This document shows positions 36,523-45,814 of a stretch of DNA of 64,000 bases, in pieces. The notes beneath the pieces were generated by a model. That model had not been told where the DNA came from and ran no database searches. It saw only the letters and a list, made by a program, of their open reading frames with translations. The stretch comes from Selenomonas ruminantium subsp. lactilytica TAM6421. GTDB taxonomy: Bacteria > Bacillota > Negativicutes > Selenomonadales > Selenomonadaceae. The translations under genes were made by a program, and so were the position numbers. The stretch lies in assembly GCF_000284095.1 (NCBI RefSeq), contig NC_017068.1, positions 1,922,001 to 1,986,000 on the forward strand. The letters run 5' to 3'. Each line of letters opens with the position of its first letter. Positions within the stretch are counted from its first letter, which is position 1.

Positions 36523-36552
36523 TTGTCTTCCCTGCTCATTTTAAGCTATAAT
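36523..36552 (+). promoter_or_regulatory. Promoter of the TPR-like gene
   Basis: TTGTCT (36523-36528), 18 bp, perfect TATAAT (36547-36552), ahead of the start at 36584. Confidence 0.6.
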
Positions 36553-36583
36553 AGGGAAAGCTGATCATAAGGAGGATTTTTTC

Positions 36584-37288
36584 ATGACACAGAATGAATT
36601 CCATAAATTAGTCCATGTGGTAATGGACTCCAAGGCCAAACCACCCGAAAGCCTGTTCAACGGTGGTATGGACAGCTGGCGCGCCCGGGCAAGACTGGCA
36701 CATTTCCTTGCCATGGACGAGATCGACAAGAAGGACGAGGCCAGCGAGCTTTTCCATAGCGTGGTTGAGGCCGACTACGACGAGGAAAACAGCGAAGAAG
36801 TTGAAGAATACGTCTTCGCCCTGCAGAAGCTCAGTGCACTCGAAAAAGATCAAGAAAAATATGATGAAGCGCTGAACCATATCAATCAGGCCATCGAAGC
36901 CGGCGAAGGCACGGACTTCCTCTACAAGTATATCCTGCGTGGCGAACTTTGGGCCGACCGTTGGAATATCCTGCACAAGATGGGCATGACTGCCGATGCG
37001 GAAAAGGAAGTCGATGAACGCATCGAGGCCTACAAGGACATCCCCATCGAACATAACAGCTATCTCTACTATGGCTACCGCTTCAAGGCCCAGTTGGCAG
37101 CTGCCCGCGGCGTGACCTTAGTCGCCAAGGATTATATGCATATGGCCATCCATGCCATGGAAATTCCCGAAAACTATCAGGCCGGACTCGAAAAAGCGTT
37201 TGCGGCTGACCATGATAATGCCTCCTGGATTCTGGCCGAAGTGGATAAGGCTACGCCGAATCCGGATATGTTGCATTGGGACATTTAA
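36584..37288 (+). CDS. TPR-like hypothetical protein (234 aa)
   Basis: A soluble, acidic, wholly helical protein without signal peptide. Helix pairs such as 'VFALQKLSALEKDQEKYDEALNHINQAIEAG' (about 78-108) and 'YRFKAQLAAARGVTLVAKDYMHMAIHAM' are tetratricopeptide-like. I do not recognise a named family. AAGGAGGA precedes the ATG. It is transcribed divergently from clpB and shares the upstream inverted repeat, so a stress-linked role is a guess from context only. It ends at a large hairpin. Confidence 0.75.
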   Translation: MTQNEFHKLVHVVMDSKAKPPESLFNGGMDSWRARARLAHFLAMDEIDKKDEASELFHSVVEADYDEENSEEVEEYVFALQKLSALEKDQEKYDEALNHINQAIEAGEGTDFLYKYILRGELWADRWNILHKMGMTADAEKEVDERIEAYKDIPIEHNSYLYYGYRFKAQLAAARGVTLVAKDYMHMAIHAMEIPENYQAGLEKAFAADHDNASWILAEVDKATPNPDMLHWDI

Positions 37289-37331
37289 GATTACCACCAT
37301 TGATTCGTTAATGATTGTCCATTCCGTTTAG

Positions 37332-37408
37332 GAAAGCCCGGGGTAACTATTTCTTCCGCTGAGACGCTTACGCGCCAAACGCTCTAGAAATAGTTACCCC
37401 GGGCTTTC
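37332..37408. terminator. Large hairpin with perfect 23-bp arms between convergent genes
   Basis: The arms at 37332-37354 and 37386-37408 are exact complements (beginning GAAAGCCCGGGGTAACTATT), with a 31-nt loop. It ends in CTTTCTCTG, a weak T-tract. It lies between the convergent TPR-like gene and nagB and probably terminates both. It is longer than other terminators in the window. Confidence 0.65.
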
Positions 37409-37438
37409 TCTGTTTATGCCTGCCAATATATGTTCGCT

Positions 37439-38200
37439 TTATTTGCGGGTTATGCTGATTCCGCGGATGGTCTCGGGCAGCAGCGCCGCCGCTTCTTTGT
37501 CAATAATCACAGCCACATCACGGTGTAGCTGCAGGATTGAGGCCGGCGCCTCCGGCGTCACATCACCACAGACAGCCTTATACACGGCTTCCGCTTTATT
37601 GCGGCCATTGGCCAGCAAAATGACGTGTTCCGCCATCATAATGGTCTTGATGCCCATGCTTATGGCATAACGTGGGACTTCTTCTGCACTTTTGAAGAAA
37701 CGGGAATTGGCCTGGATGGTCTCTTCATCCAGCTGCACTTTATGGGTGGTGGCGGCAAATTTCACATCCGGCTCATTGAAACCGATATGGGCATTCTGAC
37801 CAATGCCCAGGACCTGCAGGTCAATGCCGCCTTTGGAGGCGATCAGCTTTTCATAGCGCTCCCCCTCCGCTGCCATATCGTCAGCCATGCCGTTGGGCAG
37901 ATAGACATTTTCCGGGCGGATGTTGATATGGCGGAAGAAATTTTCCTGCATGAAATAATGATAGCTCTGGGGATTATCCGGACTCATGCCGATATATTCA
38001 TCGAGATTAAAGGTGGTCACTTCCGAAAAATCCAGCCCTACGCTTTTGTGCACGGCTGCCAGCCGCTGATACATAGAAACCGGCGTACTGCCCGTGGCCA
38101 GCCCCAAAACGCTGTCAGGCTTCAGATAGACCTGCCCCGCCACGATATTGGCCGCTTCCAGCCCCATCTTTTCATAGGAATCCGTTATGATGATCCGCAT
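37439..38200 (-). CDS. nagB: Glucosamine-6-phosphate deaminase
   Basis: NagB converts GlcN-6-P to fructose-6-P and ammonia. It has about 253 residues. 'LGLATGSTPVSMYQRLA', 'TTFNLDEYIGM' (catalytic Asp), 'QSYHYFMQENFF', 'DLQVLGIGQNAHIGFNEP' (catalytic Asp and His) and 'AISMGIKTIMMAEHVILLANGRNKA' are diagnostic. The ATG at 38200 is selected because GGAGG lies seven bases before it. It directly follows tadA with no gap. No nagA is adjacent. Confidence 0.95.
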   Translation of the reverse strand: MRIIITDSYEKMGLEAANIVAGQVYLKPDSVLGLATGSTPVSMYQRLAAVHKSVGLDFSEVTTFNLDEYIGMSPDNPQSYHYFMQENFFRHINIRPENVYLPNGMADDMAAEGERYEKLIASKGGIDLQVLGIGQNAHIGFNEPDVKFAATTHKVQLDEETIQANSRFFKSAEEVPRYAISMGIKTIMMAEHVILLANGRNKAEAVYKAVCGDVTPEAPASILQLHRDVAVIIDKEAAALLPETIRGISITRK

Positions 38201-38202
38201 AA

Positions 38203-38706
38203 TCATGCCTCCGCTTCTTTAGCCTGCTGTTTTTCCCGTTTTTTCTTCTCCCGGCGTTCCTTAAAAAAGCGCTTCATGATGCCTGCACATTCCTCCTGCA
38301 GGACACCAGCCGTGATTTCCGGCCGATGGTTCAACTGCTCGTTGCCCGGAATGTTGAAAACTGACTCACAGGCACCGGCCCGGCTGTCGGTACTGCCATA
38401 GACCACCCGGTCCACCCGGCTCATGACAATGGCTCCGGCACACATGGGACAAGGCTCAATGGTCACATAAAGCGTCAGACCGGACAAACGCCAGCGCCCC
38501 AGATCCCTGCAGGCGCTCTGTATGGCAATCAGTTCCGCATGGGCCGTGGCATCATGCCAGATTTCCCGCATATTATGACCGCGGGTTACGATCTCGCCGG
38601 TGGCATTGTCCACAAGCACAGCACCGATGGGCACTTCCTCCAGGTCGTAAGCCACCTGCGCCTCTTTCAAAGCCTCCCGCATATAGTAAACATCATCTTT
38701 TTCCAT
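38203..38706 (-). CDS. tadA: tRNA-specific adenosine-34 deaminase
   Basis: A 167-residue zinc deaminase that makes inosine at the wobble position of tRNA-Arg. The active site is HAE (His56, Glu58) and PCPMC (Cys86, Cys89), with 'EVPIGAVLV' and 'GRWRLSGLTLYVTIEPCPMC' as family blocks. I use the ATG at 38706; a reading from 38775 would start inside the neighbouring terminator. The C-terminus is a Lys/Glu-rich extension. It is co-transcribed with nagB. The gene name is unrelated to the pilus tad genes. Confidence 0.93.
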   Translation of the reverse strand: MEKDDVYYMREALKEAQVAYDLEEVPIGAVLVDNATGEIVTRGHNMREIWHDATAHAELIAIQSACRDLGRWRLSGLTLYVTIEPCPMCAGAIVMSRVDRVVYGSTDSRAGACESVFNIPGNEQLNHRPEITAGVLQEECAGIMKRFFKERREKKKREKQQAKEAEA

Positions 38707-38730
38707 TATGTACCCCGTTTTCCTCACTAA

Positions 38731-38767
38731 AAACACTCCTTGTGTATATTCTAGCACAAGGAGTGTT
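38731..38767. terminator. Terminator between the alpha-glucoside PTS and tadA
   Basis: AAACACTCCTTGTG-TATATTCTA-GCACAAGGAGTGTTT with A- and T-rich flanks. On the minus strand it ends the malH-PTS operon, 40 bp past the PTS stop. Confidence 0.85.
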
Positions 38768-38809
38768 TTTTTCATAATGATTCCTTAGGGGATATCTTTA
38801 GAGTATTCT

Positions 38810-40408
38810 TTAGGCTTGATGTGCCAATTGCTCTTCCAGCAAGGTCTCAAACCGTTCACGCACCTGCGGCACGGACAGGCCGATGATGATCTGCAAAGCA
38901 CAGCCATTATGCACCAGCCCCCGGGCACCATGAGCCTCGAAGGTTTTGGCATCAGCCAGCAGGCTTTCGTCCTTCACGGTCACCCGCAAGCGGGTAGCGC
39001 AGTTGGTCACATCCACGATATTATCCGGACCGCCCAGATCTGCCAGGAAAGCAGCGGCTTCTTCTGCCAGGATATCCTTGCCCGCCTGTTGTTTGGCCTT
39101 GTAATCGGCCTTGGTATAGAGCTTGGCCTCATCACCACTGCGCCCCGGTGTCTTGAGATCCAATTTGATGATCATCGTGCGGAAGACCACAAACCAGATA
39201 CAGGTGAAGATCAAACCGATGACAATCTGCGTCAGATAAGTTGGCCAATGGTTCTGGAACAGGGGAATCCAATCCTGGAAAATCGCACAGTCCAGAAGAC
39301 CTCCGCCAAAATTACCCGTAACGCCAAAGGCGTACATGGTGGCAGCCAAGGTTCCGGCCAGCAGGGCATGCACCAAAAACAGCACCGGTGCCAGGAACAG
39401 GAACGTGAATTCCAGCGGCTCCGTGATGCCGCAGCAGACAGCCACAGCCGCTGCCGGGAAGACCAGGGCCCCGATCTTCTTCCGGTTCTCCGGTCTGGCC
39501 GTGAAATAGATGGCCAGAGCAATACCAGGGCAGCCAAAGATCTTGCTCATGCCATGCAGGGCAAAGCCACCTTGGGGAAATAATTCAATCAAGGGTTTCG
39601 TCGAAGCGGCAAATTCCTGCAGATGCTGCAGCCAGTAAACCTGAATGCCATTATCCACCACGGCAGGGCCAAAGATAAAGGGAATATAGATGAAGTGATG
39701 GAGTCCGGTCGGAATCAGGATGCGCTCCAGGAAGGTATATACCCAGACGCCCGTCACACCGGCCCCCACCAAAAAGCCCTGCAAAGAGGCAATGGCCTGT
39801 TGGAACTGGGGCCAGACTACACAGAACAGCAGGGCAATGGGGAACATCAGCCAGAAACCGGCTACCACAACCAGCGAGGAGCCGCGGAAAATGCCCAGAC
39901 TTTCCGGCAGATTCACATCAAAGAGTTTATCATGGAGCCAGACTGCAATGGATGCAATCAGGATGGCCCCTACGATACCGGTATCCAAGGTCTTGATGGT
40001 TGCCACCATCGTCAGACCGGAACCAGTCACCGCCTCCTGGGCAAAATTCACGCCGAACTCCGGCCCATAAATGGAAAGCATGGCACTGATGAAATAGTTG
40101 AAGATGATATAGATCAGAAAGGATTCCATGCAGGCCCGGGCATTGTTTTTCCTGGCCAGACCAATGGGCAGACCAATAGCAAACAGCAAAGGCATCTGCC
40201 GGAAAACCGTCCAGGAACCTTCCTGAATGATATACCAGAAGTTATACCACAGAGTGCCTTTCTCTGCTATAGGACCTAAAATCACAGGATTGGTACAGAG
40301 AATGGACACCGCAACAAAAATACCGAACACACCGAACATGAGTACCGGCGTGAACATGGCACCGCCAAACCGCTGGACTTTCTGCATGACAATATCTTTT
40401 GAAATCAT
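38810..40408 (-). CDS. malB: PTS alpha-glucoside transporter, IIC-IIB fusion
   Basis: A 532-residue sugar permease of the glucose/maltose PTS family that imports and phosphorylates alpha-glucosides. About ten membrane segments make the IIC domain (residues ~1-415, with 'GITEPLEFTFLFLAPVLF' as the conserved sugar-site loop). A linker and a C-terminal IIB domain follow, with the phosphorylated Cys in 'VDVTNCATRLRVTVKDE'. No IIA domain is present, so a glucose-type IIA must come from elsewhere. It follows the GH4 phospho-alpha-glucosidase, the same pairing as in the MalH/MalB and AglB/AglA systems. Confidence 0.92.
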   Translation of the reverse strand: MISKDIVMQKVQRFGGAMFTPVLMFGVFGIFVAVSILCTNPVILGPIAEKGTLWYNFWYIIQEGSWTVFRQMPLLFAIGLPIGLARKNNARACMESFLIYIIFNYFISAMLSIYGPEFGVNFAQEAVTGSGLTMVATIKTLDTGIVGAILIASIAVWLHDKLFDVNLPESLGIFRGSSLVVVAGFWLMFPIALLFCVVWPQFQQAIASLQGFLVGAGVTGVWVYTFLERILIPTGLHHFIYIPFIFGPAVVDNGIQVYWLQHLQEFAASTKPLIELFPQGGFALHGMSKIFGCPGIALAIYFTARPENRKKIGALVFPAAAVAVCCGITEPLEFTFLFLAPVLFLVHALLAGTLAATMYAFGVTGNFGGGLLDCAIFQDWIPLFQNHWPTYLTQIVIGLIFTCIWFVVFRTMIIKLDLKTPGRSGDEAKLYTKADYKAKQQAGKDILAEEAAAFLADLGGPDNIVDVTNCATRLRVTVKDESLLADAKTFEAHGARGLVHNGCALQIIIGLSVPQVRERFETLLEEQLAHQA

Positions 40409-40506
40409 GGCAAGACTCTCCTATCTCATATAATCCGGAAGCATCAGATACAACAAGGGAGACACAGGGCAGTGCCTGTGCCTCCCTCTTGTTTCCCCGC
40501 CGGTTC

Positions 40507-41941
<1,435 letters not shown>

Positions 41942-42005
41942 TAGTTTCGGGGCCTTTCGGGCCTTGTCCACAAAGGCTGTTCCTTGTCACGGGCGATGTG
42001 ATATA

Positions 42006-42788
42006 TCACACCCCGTCCTCATCCGTCGTATCGTCCTGTTCTGCCAGGAATTGCGTATAACTGATAAACCAGATCTCGACCAACAGGAAGAAGGCCAACA
42101 TGGACTCATAGGGCTGTCCCAGCGCTGCGGGCAGCTCACGGGGAGTCACATAGAGATTTTCCGTACTGAGCCGGGCTAAGGGATTGCTCTGCAGCCGCGT
42201 CATGGATATCAGCGGCACTCCCTTGACATGCAATGTTTTGGCAAAGTCTACCACCTGTTCCCCCTCACCGCTCAGAGAAATGATGATAAAGAGATCCTGC
42301 TTGCCCGCCTGCTCCATGATGGTACGAAATTCATTATACCCCTGAACACTAAAGATATACTTGTTGGTATGCAGAAACAAGCGCGTCAGCTCATTGGCAA
42401 TATTGCGCTGCACCAGCCCGGAAGCAAAGACAAAAACCCGTTGCGCCCGATACATCAGCTTGTTGACCTTCCAGAAGTCCTGCCTGGCTATCTCCTCCCC
42501 AATGCTTTTGCAGAGCGCCGTCGTGGCCTCGGCGATATTCTGGGAGGGCTTTTCCTGCGGCTTCACCTGCTCCAGCTTGAGCATCGCCTTCAAATCGCTG
42601 AAACCGTCAAAGCCCAGTTTCTTGGCAAAGCGCATAATGGTCGTCCGGGACACATGACAGGCATCGGCCAGATCATAGATGGAAATATAGCAGCACTCCT
42701 GCATATGGGCGTAGATATAGCGCCAGACAATAAGGTCTGTATCATTCAAATGGCTCAGGTTATGATTGACCAGCTCTTCTAATTTCAT
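42006..42788 (-). CDS. RpiR-family regulator (HTH plus SIS domain)
   Basis: A 260-residue regulator. The N-terminal HTH ('ISIYDLADACHVSRTTIMRFAKKLGFDGFSDLK', about 35-67) precedes a SIS phosphosugar-binding domain (about 110-240, 'VFVFASGLVQRNIANEL', 'IIISLSGEGEQVVDFAK'). RpiR proteins sense sugar phosphates. It is encoded upstream of malH on the same strand with a 167-bp gap containing the malH promoter, so it very likely controls the alpha-glucoside operon, either activating like GlvR or repressing. Confidence 0.92.
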   Translation of the reverse strand: MKLEELVNHNLSHLNDTDLIVWRYIYAHMQECCYISIYDLADACHVSRTTIMRFAKKLGFDGFSDLKAMLKLEQVKPQEKPSQNIAEATTALCKSIGEEIARQDFWKVNKLMYRAQRVFVFASGLVQRNIANELTRLFLHTNKYIFSVQGYNEFRTIMEQAGKQDLFIIISLSGEGEQVVDFAKTLHVKGVPLISMTRLQSNPLARLSTENLYVTPRELPAALGQPYESMLAFFLLVEIWFISYTQFLAEQDDTTDEDGV

Positions 42789-42825
42789 ACTGTTTGGTTC
42801 TCCCCTCCATAAAAATAAACTTCCT

Positions 42826-42850
42826 GAACTTATTCTAGCACAGGAAGTTA
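42826..42850 (-). terminator. Terminator after the small gene at 42862
   Basis: Minus-strand AACTTCCTG-TGCTAGAATAAGTT-CAGGAAGTT followed by TATTTTTAT, just before the RpiR gene start. Confidence 0.75.
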
Positions 42851-42861
42851 TGATTTACTAT

Positions 42862-43140
42862 TCAGCTGGGGAGGTTTACCTTATCTTCGATCTCACTTAA
42901 ATCCACCATCTCCCGATAAAACAGCGACTGGGTAGGTCGGGTAGACAACTCCAGACGATAGGCATTAGGAATGCCGATGCCTGCCTCATTGCCTGGACGA
43001 ACCTCTTTGTCCATTTCCCTGCTCAGAACGTCTTTGAAGGATTGCTTGTTCTTCTTATCCTCATTGTAACCTTCCTTGCGTTCGAAGGCACGTCCTTCTA
43101 TACCTTTGACGCGTGCAACGCGCTCAATCCGCTCCAGCAT
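42862..43140 (-). CDS. Small hypothetical protein (92 aa)
   Basis: Not recognised. It is a highly charged soluble protein ('LERIERVARVKGIEGRAFERK', 'KKNKQSFKDVLSREMDKEV') with no signal or membrane segment. The ATG at 43140 has AAAGGAGG eight bases before it, a very strong ribosome site. The gene has its own terminator, both supporting expression. It lies between mdh and the RpiR regulator, separated from mdh by a terminator. No function is inferred. Confidence 0.65.
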   Translation of the reverse strand: MLERIERVARVKGIEGRAFERKEGYNEDKKNKQSFKDVLSREMDKEVRPGNEAGIGIPNAYRLELSTRPTQSLFYREMVDLSEIEDKVNLPS

Positions 43141-43224
43141 GACAGACACCTCCTTTGCCCAAAACTTACTTGCTTATTTGATATATCGTATCATTTACGA
43201 CAAAGCTTAATAGTCTGGAAAAAT

Positions 43225-43266
43225 AAAATGAGGTTCAAAGGGACAAATCCCCTTGAACCTCATTTT
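43225..43266 (-). terminator. Terminator after mdh
   Basis: AAAATGAGGTTCAA-AGGGACAAATCCCC-TTGAACCTCATTTT, a 14-bp perfect stem with further pairing of AGGG/CCCC, about 50 bp after the mdh stop. Confidence 0.85.
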
Positions 43267-43315
43267 CCGCTCTGCGGTATCCTCTCTAAGAAGGATTATT
43301 TACTTGTTATTCTCG

Positions 43316-44284
43316 TTATTTCAAAGCATCGCCGAGTTTGGAGTTCGTGTTGCGGGCAGCAGCTACGCTTTCATCAAACTTAGCCTTCTCGTCGCCTTCG
43401 AGCTTGTATTCCACGATCTTTTCCAGACCGTTCTTGCCCAGGATAACGGGTACGCCGATGCAGAGATCTTTTTCGCCGTATTCGCCATCGAGGTATACGC
43501 AGCAAGGCATGAGCTTCTTGGCATCGAGAGCGATAGCCTCAACCATGGCAGCAGCTGCTGCGCCCGGAGCGTACCAAGCGGAAGTGCCCAGCAGGCCCGT
43601 CAGCGTAGCGCCGCCAACCTTCGTCTGAGCTACAGCATCATCCAGCTGCTCTTTGGAGAGCAGCTGAGAAACGGGGATGCCGCGATAGGTAGCCAGGCTC
43701 GTGAGGGGAACCATGGTCTTGTCGCTGTGACCGCCGATAACCGTGCCATCGATGTCCGTCGGGGTTGCCGGATAGCCAGCTTCCTGCAGAGCCTTGGACA
43801 GGAAATAACGGAAACGGCTGCTGTCGAGCATACCGCCCTGACCGAGAACGCGGTTGCGGGGCAGCTTGGAATCTTTCAGCGTCAGGAACGTCATAGCGTC
43901 CATCGGGTTGGAGATGATGATGAAGATAGCGTTGGGAGAATACTTCAGCGCCTGGTCAACAACACCTTTGACAATCTTTGCATTTACGCCGATGAGTTCT
44001 TCGCGAGTCATACCCGGTTTACGCGGCATGCCGGAAGTAACAACCACAACATCGGAACCTTCCGTCGGTGCATAACCGTTCTCGTCACCGATTTCAGCCG
44101 TAACGCCCGTTACCGTGGTGTCAAAGTTCAGCAGATGTGCCGTCTGCATGATGTCCATAGCCTTGCCTTCAGCAAAGCCCTTCTTGATGTCCACGAGCAT
44201 AACTTCGCTGCAGAAATTCTTCACTGCCAGCACATTTGCTACGGTAGCGCCAACGTTACCTGCACCAACAACTGTTACCTTCAT
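43316..44284 (-). CDS. mdh: Malate dehydrogenase (LDH-like type)
   Basis: A 322-residue NAD enzyme. 'KVTVVGAGNVGATVANVLA' is the NAD fold. The substrate loop reads MPRKPGMTREEL, with Arg where lactate dehydrogenases have Gln, which points to malate rather than lactate. 'IIISNPMDAMTFLT' and 'TVIGGHSDKTMVPL' (catalytic His) follow. The start at 44284 has AAGGAGG upstream. In propionate/succinate-producing Negativicutes it would reduce oxaloacetate on the reductive branch to succinate, which is inference. It is monocistronic with its own promoter and terminator. Confidence 0.93.
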   Translation of the reverse strand: MKVTVVGAGNVGATVANVLAVKNFCSEVMLVDIKKGFAEGKAMDIMQTAHLLNFDTTVTGVTAEIGDENGYAPTEGSDVVVVTSGMPRKPGMTREELIGVNAKIVKGVVDQALKYSPNAIFIIISNPMDAMTFLTLKDSKLPRNRVLGQGGMLDSSRFRYFLSKALQEAGYPATPTDIDGTVIGGHSDKTMVPLTSLATYRGIPVSQLLSKEQLDDAVAQTKVGGATLTGLLGTSAWYAPGAAAAAMVEAIALDAKKLMPCCVYLDGEYGEKDLCIGVPVILGKNGLEKIVEYKLEGDEKAKFDESVAAARNTNSKLGDALK

Positions 44285-44368
44285 AATCAAAAGCCTCCTT
44301 AAAATTAGAAAGCGATTACCCGAAACGAAACTACCATAATGGAAACCGCTTTCGGAATGCCAGGAATT

Positions 44369-44390
44369 ATGAATCAAACTTATGATTCAT
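44369..44390. promoter_or_regulatory. Operator-like palindrome in the mdh leader
   Basis: ATGAATCA-AACTTA-TGATTCAT, just downstream of the mdh -10 box, near the expected transcript start. The regulator is unknown. Confidence 0.45.
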
Positions 44391-44399
44391 TACGTGATA

Positions 44400-44428
44400 A
44401 TTATAACAAAGTAAGACAAAAAAATCAA
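44400..44428 (-). promoter_or_regulatory. Promoter of mdh
   Basis: Minus-strand TTGATT (44423-44428), 17 bp, perfect TATAAT (44400-44405). It gives a ~110-nt leader before the mdh start. Confidence 0.7.
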
Positions 44429-44509
44429 TAAAAAGCGACAAATATTTTTATTATTTTTTATCTTATCATAAATCTATTTAATAGTCTTATGACCTGCTAA
44501 CAAGAAAAA

Positions 44510-44532
44510 TGACCGGTCAATCTGACCGGTCA
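44510..44532 (-). terminator. Terminator after rubredoxin (paired TGACCGGTCA palindromes)
   Basis: Minus-strand TGACCGGTCA-GAT-TGACCGGTCA followed by TTTTTC, 22 bp after the rubredoxin stop. Same unit as the clpB terminator. Confidence 0.82.
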
Positions 44533-44554
44533 TTCCCCTGCCTTAACAGCTGTT

Positions 44555-44713
44555 CTATTGTTCCTCAAACATATCCTTGCCCACACCACACAGAGGGCAG
44601 ACAAAATCCTCCGGCAGGTCCGCAAAAGCTACGCCCGGCGCCAGATCATACTCGCTGTCGCCCTTCTCCTCATCATAGATCCAGCCACAAACCGTACAAA
44701 CCCAAGTCTTCAT
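44555..44713 (-). CDS. Rubredoxin (52 aa)
   Basis: A one-iron electron carrier. The protein begins MKTWVCTVCGWIYDEEKG and ends DFVCPLCGVGKDMFEEQ. Cys6, Cys9, Cys39 and Cys42 form the two C-x2-C-G iron-binding loops of rubredoxin, and 'GVAFADLPEDFVCPLC' is diagnostic. It probably passes electrons to an oxygen- or peroxide-detoxifying enzyme in this anaerobe, but no partner is adjacent. The start is supported by GGAGGG before the ATG. It ends at a paired-palindrome terminator. Confidence 0.95.
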   Translation of the reverse strand: MKTWVCTVCGWIYDEEKGDSEYDLAPGVAFADLPEDFVCPLCGVGKDMFEEQ

Positions 44714-44760
44714 AAACCAGCCCTCCTAAGCACCACAACCAATAAAGGTATATCGTTGCC

Positions 44761-44857
44761 CGGCGCCCAAGGACGGGCGCCGGCGGACGTAAATCACGTG
44801 ATGTGATTTCAGTCCGCTGTTTCTTTTGGTACTTTTCTTTGCACCAAAGAAAAGTAC
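44761..44857. repeat. Three-hairpin intergenic element
   Basis: Three adjacent inverted repeats fill the gap between rubredoxin and the PHP gene. They are CGGCGCCC/GGGCGCCG (44761-44782), GCGGAC..AATCAC/GTGATT..GTCCGC (44783-44817) and GTACTTTTCTTTG-CAC-CAAAGAAAAGTAC (44829-44857). The last is a perfect 13-bp stem. The compact series suggests a mobile or regulatory intergenic repeat rather than a simple terminator; copy number is not known from this window. Confidence 0.5.
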
Positions 44858-44925
44858 ACAAACCTCTCTGCAACTTAATTAGGATTTTCTAGCTTGTCCA
44901 AGACAAATCCTGCCAATAGCAAAAA

Positions 44926-45789
44926 TTATTTCCCGAGTCTTTCCTTAATACCTCGAAAAAATTCATAAGGCACGGAAATATTTCCGTTTATCCCGCTCCC
45001 CAACTCAATCTGGGGCCGGTTCGTCCCATGGAAATCCGTCCCGCCGGTGGACATCAGGTCATACTTCCGGATCATCTCCGCCGCAAATTCCTCGTCTTCG
45101 GCCGTGTAATTGGGATAGAAACGCTCCATTCCATCGAGCCCCAGACGATGCAGCTCCACAATGGCCTGCTCCTGCTGCTGGCGATTATCGAGATTTCCCA
45201 GCCCGATATTCTTATGGAAATGCGCCAGCGACGTCACACCGCCCGCCTGATGGATCAGCGGCAGGGCTTCCTCTGCCGTAATGCTGAAATTCAGGCCGAG
45301 TTCCACCGCCGCCGGATCAAGGTAGTGATCCCAAAGGGGCTGCGCCCGGTCATACATATGCAGGGATACCAGATAACGCATGATGGCATAGCGGTCCATC
45401 AGCCCCTGATAGGCAAACTTCTCCACCTTTTCCCAACTGATATCCACACCCTTGCGGCGCACGAATTCGATGATATCCTCAATGCGCCCCTCCTTGATAG
45501 CCCGTACCTTCTTATATACAGTCTGGAAAGCCGCATGATTGGGAGCAAAGCCCAGGCAGATTACATGGATCTTATGCCCTTTGAAATCTGCGGTCAGTTC
45601 CATGCCATTGATGAATTCCACGCCGGCCTCCGCGGCAGCCGCAGCAGCCTCTTCCGTTCCCGCAATCACGTCATGGTCGGTCAGGGCAAAAGCAGAAAGC
45701 CCCTGCTCCCTGGCATGAACAGCCAAATCATGGGGCGTAAAACTGCCATCGGATACCAGTGAATGCACATGTAAATCAATCGTCTTCAT
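44926..45789 (-). CDS. PHP-domain phosphoesterase
   Basis: A 287-residue metal-dependent phosphoesterase. The PHP motifs are 'DLHVHSLVSDGSFTP' (HxH), 'FALTDHDVIAGTEEA' (DH), 'GMELTAD' (Glu), 'LAHFHKN' and 'TGGTDFHGTNRP' (DxH). The family includes the RNase AM / 3',5'-nucleotide bisphosphate phosphatase group, which is the most likely activity, but histidinol-phosphatase-like or polymerase-type roles are not excluded. It starts 25 bp after the uvrC stop, so the two are probably one operon. Confidence 0.9.
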   Translation of the reverse strand: MKTIDLHVHSLVSDGSFTPHDLAVHAREQGLSAFALTDHDVIAGTEEAAAAAAEAGVEFINGMELTADFKGHKIHVICLGFAPNHAAFQTVYKKVRAIKEGRIEDIIEFVRRKGVDISWEKVEKFAYQGLMDRYAIMRYLVSLHMYDRAQPLWDHYLDPAAVELGLNFSITAEEALPLIHQAGGVTSLAHFHKNIGLGNLDNRQQQEQAIVELHRLGLDGMERFYPNYTAEDEEFAAEMIRKYDLMSTGGTDFHGTNRPQIELGSGINGNISVPYEFFRGIKERLGK

Positions 45790-45814
45790 TATTTCCTCTC
45801 AATCTATCCTGACT

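Noticed and set aside
44673-44873. 66-codon frame in the rubredoxin-PHP gap
   Set aside because: It overlaps the rubredoxin start and the three-hairpin element, with no ribosome site.
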